DNA of 50,802 bases, taken from positions 1 to 50,802 of the forward strand of contig CAMOSU010000004.1 of the NCBI GenBank assembly GCA_946625125.1, given 5' to 3'. The stretch is from an uncultured Clostridia bacterium (GTDB taxonomy: Bacteria > Bacillota > Clostridia > Oscillospirales > Oscillospiraceae). A model generated the notes under the pieces. That model ran no database searches. It was not told the DNA's origin and saw nothing but the letters and a program-made list of their open reading frames with translations. Within the stretch, counting starts at the first letter, position 1. Every line of letters starts with the position of its first letter. Positions 49,660-50,802 of this stretch are shown one piece after another. A program made the position numbers and the translations under genes.

Positions 49660-50802
49660 TCAGATTCGAAGCTGGAGACTCTTTTCCTCGTCTCCCAAGC
49701 GGTAGCGCACGGTGACGGAGCGCAGCTTCTCCTGCAGGGTTCCGCTTTCCACCGCCAGAACCTGTGCGCCCTGGAGCTCGCAGAGAGACGCAAAGAGCCT
49801 GCGCTTCTTCTCGTCGTATTTGCCGAAATCGTCGGAACTGAAGAGCACCGAGCCGAAGAGGGCATTGACGATGGCCAGGGTGTGCTTCTGCTCCGGGGTG
49901 AGGCTGGTATTCTCCTCCCGCAGCAGGAACACGTCGGGATCGCTGCGGAAGGCTCTGCCGTCCAACTGGCGGCGGTAGAGGGTGTTGCGCTGGGTGTGCA
50001 GGGTGGAGGGCCGCTCGTTGTGGAAGGCCCGCATATAGAGCTTGTCGTCAAAGTCCAGGGACATGTCCGGGCCGATGCGGCAGTATTCCACCCGGCCAAA
50101 GGCCGAGGCCAGGGGGACGCCGCAGCCCAGGATCTGGCAGTCCCCGCAGCATTCTCTCAGGAAGTCCATGGATTCCGCCATGATCTCCCCCCGGGTCTTG
50201 TCGGGTCGGGAGTTCATACAGGCGGCGTAGAGGAAGTCCAGCTTGAAGAGGGTGACGCCCATGTCCTTGTAGTGCTGGATGGAGCGGCGAATGTAGTCCC
50301 GCACCTCGGGGTGATAGGGGTCCAGGGCGTAGCCGCCGGACCAGTTGGCCCCGGTGTAGACCCGATCGGGACCCTTGTACTGGAACCACTCGGGATGCTC
50401 CCGGTAGAGGGCGGAGTTCTTCTCCGCCACAAAGGGCGCCAGCCAGATGCCCGCCTGATAGCCCTCGTCCAGGACCTTCCGGATGATGGGCTCCAGTCCG
50501 TTGGGAAACTTCTGGGGGTTCACCTCCAGCCAATCCCCCACAAAGGGCTCAAAGCCGTCGTCGATCTGGAAGATGTCGGGCTTGACGGGCAGGGTCTTCA
50601 TGCCCTCCAGATCCCGGAGGATCTGGGCTTCGGAGATGTTCTGATAGCAGTTGTACCAGGAGGTATAGCCGATCTTGGGCTCCGCGGGCAGGGCCTTGAC
50701 CCCCATGGCCTCGAACCAGGCGTCGAAGACCGCGTTCTCCTCCCCCCCGGGGAAGATCAGGTCCAGGGCGGTATAGCGCTCCCCGGGCTGGAGGAAGCGG
50801 TG
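49660..50802 (-). CDS. Alpha-galactosidase-like glycoside hydrolase family 36, C-terminal part (runs off the right edge)
   Basis: The frame is open to the window end, giving 381 codons of the 3' part; upstream codons RYTALDLIFPGG and FDAWFEAMGV continue in frame, so the ATG at 50706 is internal. GH36 features are GYTSWYNCYQNIS, PDIFQIDDGFEP, GLEPIIRKVLDEGYQAGIWL, APFVAEKNSALYREHPEW, the nucleophile Asp in TLFKLDFLYAA, and the acid/base Asp in RIGPDMSLDF. It would hydrolyse alpha-galactosides of plant diets such as raffinose or melibiose. There is no signal peptide in view because the start is outside. The C-terminal beta-sandwich appears short. Confidence 0.9.
   Translation of the reverse strand, partial: HRFLQPGERYTALDLIFPGGEENAVFDAWFEAMGVKALPAEPKIGYTSWYNCYQNISEAQILRDLEGMKTLPVKPDIFQIDDGFEPFVGDWLEVNPQKFPNGLEPIIRKVLDEGYQAGIWLAPFVAEKNSALYREHPEWFQYKGPDRVYTGANWSGGYALDPYHPEVRDYIRRSIQHYKDMGVTLFKLDFLYAACMNSRPDKTRGEIMAESMDFLRECCGDCQILGCGVPLASAFGRVEYCRIGPDMSLDFDDKLYMRAFHNERPSTLHTQRNTLYRRQLDGRAFRSDPDVFLLREENTSLTPEQKHTLAIVNALFGSVLFSSDDFGKYDEKKRRLFASLCELQGAQVLAVESGTLQEKLRSVTVRYRLGDEEKSLQLRI

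Noticed and set aside
1-50802. tRNA, rRNA or prophage/insertion-sequence genes
   Set aside because: No cloverleaf with CCA-end context, rRNA text, transposase, integrase or phage structural gene was recognised.

Overview
The window looks like a chromosomal segment of a GC-rich, endospore-forming Clostridia, most likely an Oscillospiraceae-type gut anaerobe (Oscillibacter/Dysosmobacter/Flavonifractor-like). The evidence is Firmicutes gene content (efp-pepQ-yqeG, a THF riboswitch with an ECF folate transporter, spmA/spmB, QueT, a LytS-type two-component pair), strong GGAGG ribosome binding sites, sigma-A promoters with 17-nt spacers, and Gly/Pro/Thr/Glu-rich surface proteins. The exact taxon is an inference.

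Layout. 1-1.7 kb (minus): yqeG, an M24 aminopeptidase and the start of efp. 1.8-4.7 kb (plus): an unrecognised gene, then a folate unit (THF riboswitch, folT, folC). 4.8-9.4 kb (plus): an Lrp/AsnC regulator and a three-gene proton-translocating transhydrogenase whose PntB ends in three tandem copies of the NADP(H)-binding domain III. 9.5-14.2 kb (minus): an exopolysaccharide-control operon of CpsB-type phosphatase, Ig-like membrane protein and two BY-kinases with Tyr-Gly tails. 14.3-15.5 kb: GAPDH (plus), then a lone PqqD-like gene (minus). 15.7-16.4 kb holds no gene and is repeat-rich. 16.4-34.9 kb (plus): a LytS-type kinase and response regulator, a 4275-residue secreted surface protein, and directly behind it a RiPP-like cassette: an 84-residue precursor-like peptide, an HprK-like kinase, a radical SAM/SPASM enzyme, a Pro-rich membrane protein and an SLH protein. 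34.9-39.5 kb (minus): PstS-like lipoprotein, WG-repeat lipoprotein, YolD-like protein and a PF14907-type nucleotidyltransferase. 39.7-41.5 kb (plus): a multispanning membrane protein and rpiB. 41.5-46.0 kb: divergent queT and an SLH/L,D-transpeptidase, then a zinc-ribbon membrane protein. 46.1-49.6 kb: spmB/spmA (minus) and recG (plus). The right edge carries a truncated GH36 alpha-galactosidase-like gene (minus).

Two parts stand out. The first is PntB with triplicated domain III: the three copies start exactly 552 bp apart, copies 1 and 2 are nearly identical, and the Lys-Arg pair that holds the NADP 2'-phosphate in well-studied enzymes is replaced in all three. The second is the surface-protein/RiPP-like locus: a two-component system, a giant beta-repeat protein with a starch-binding-like module, a Cys-containing precursor-like peptide ending in Ser-Ser, a kinase related to those of lasso-peptide clusters, and a SPASM maturase, with PqqD-like and nucleotidyltransferase genes nearby but detached. 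That combination is not a cluster type I recognise. All functional links within it are inference from gene order and family membership.
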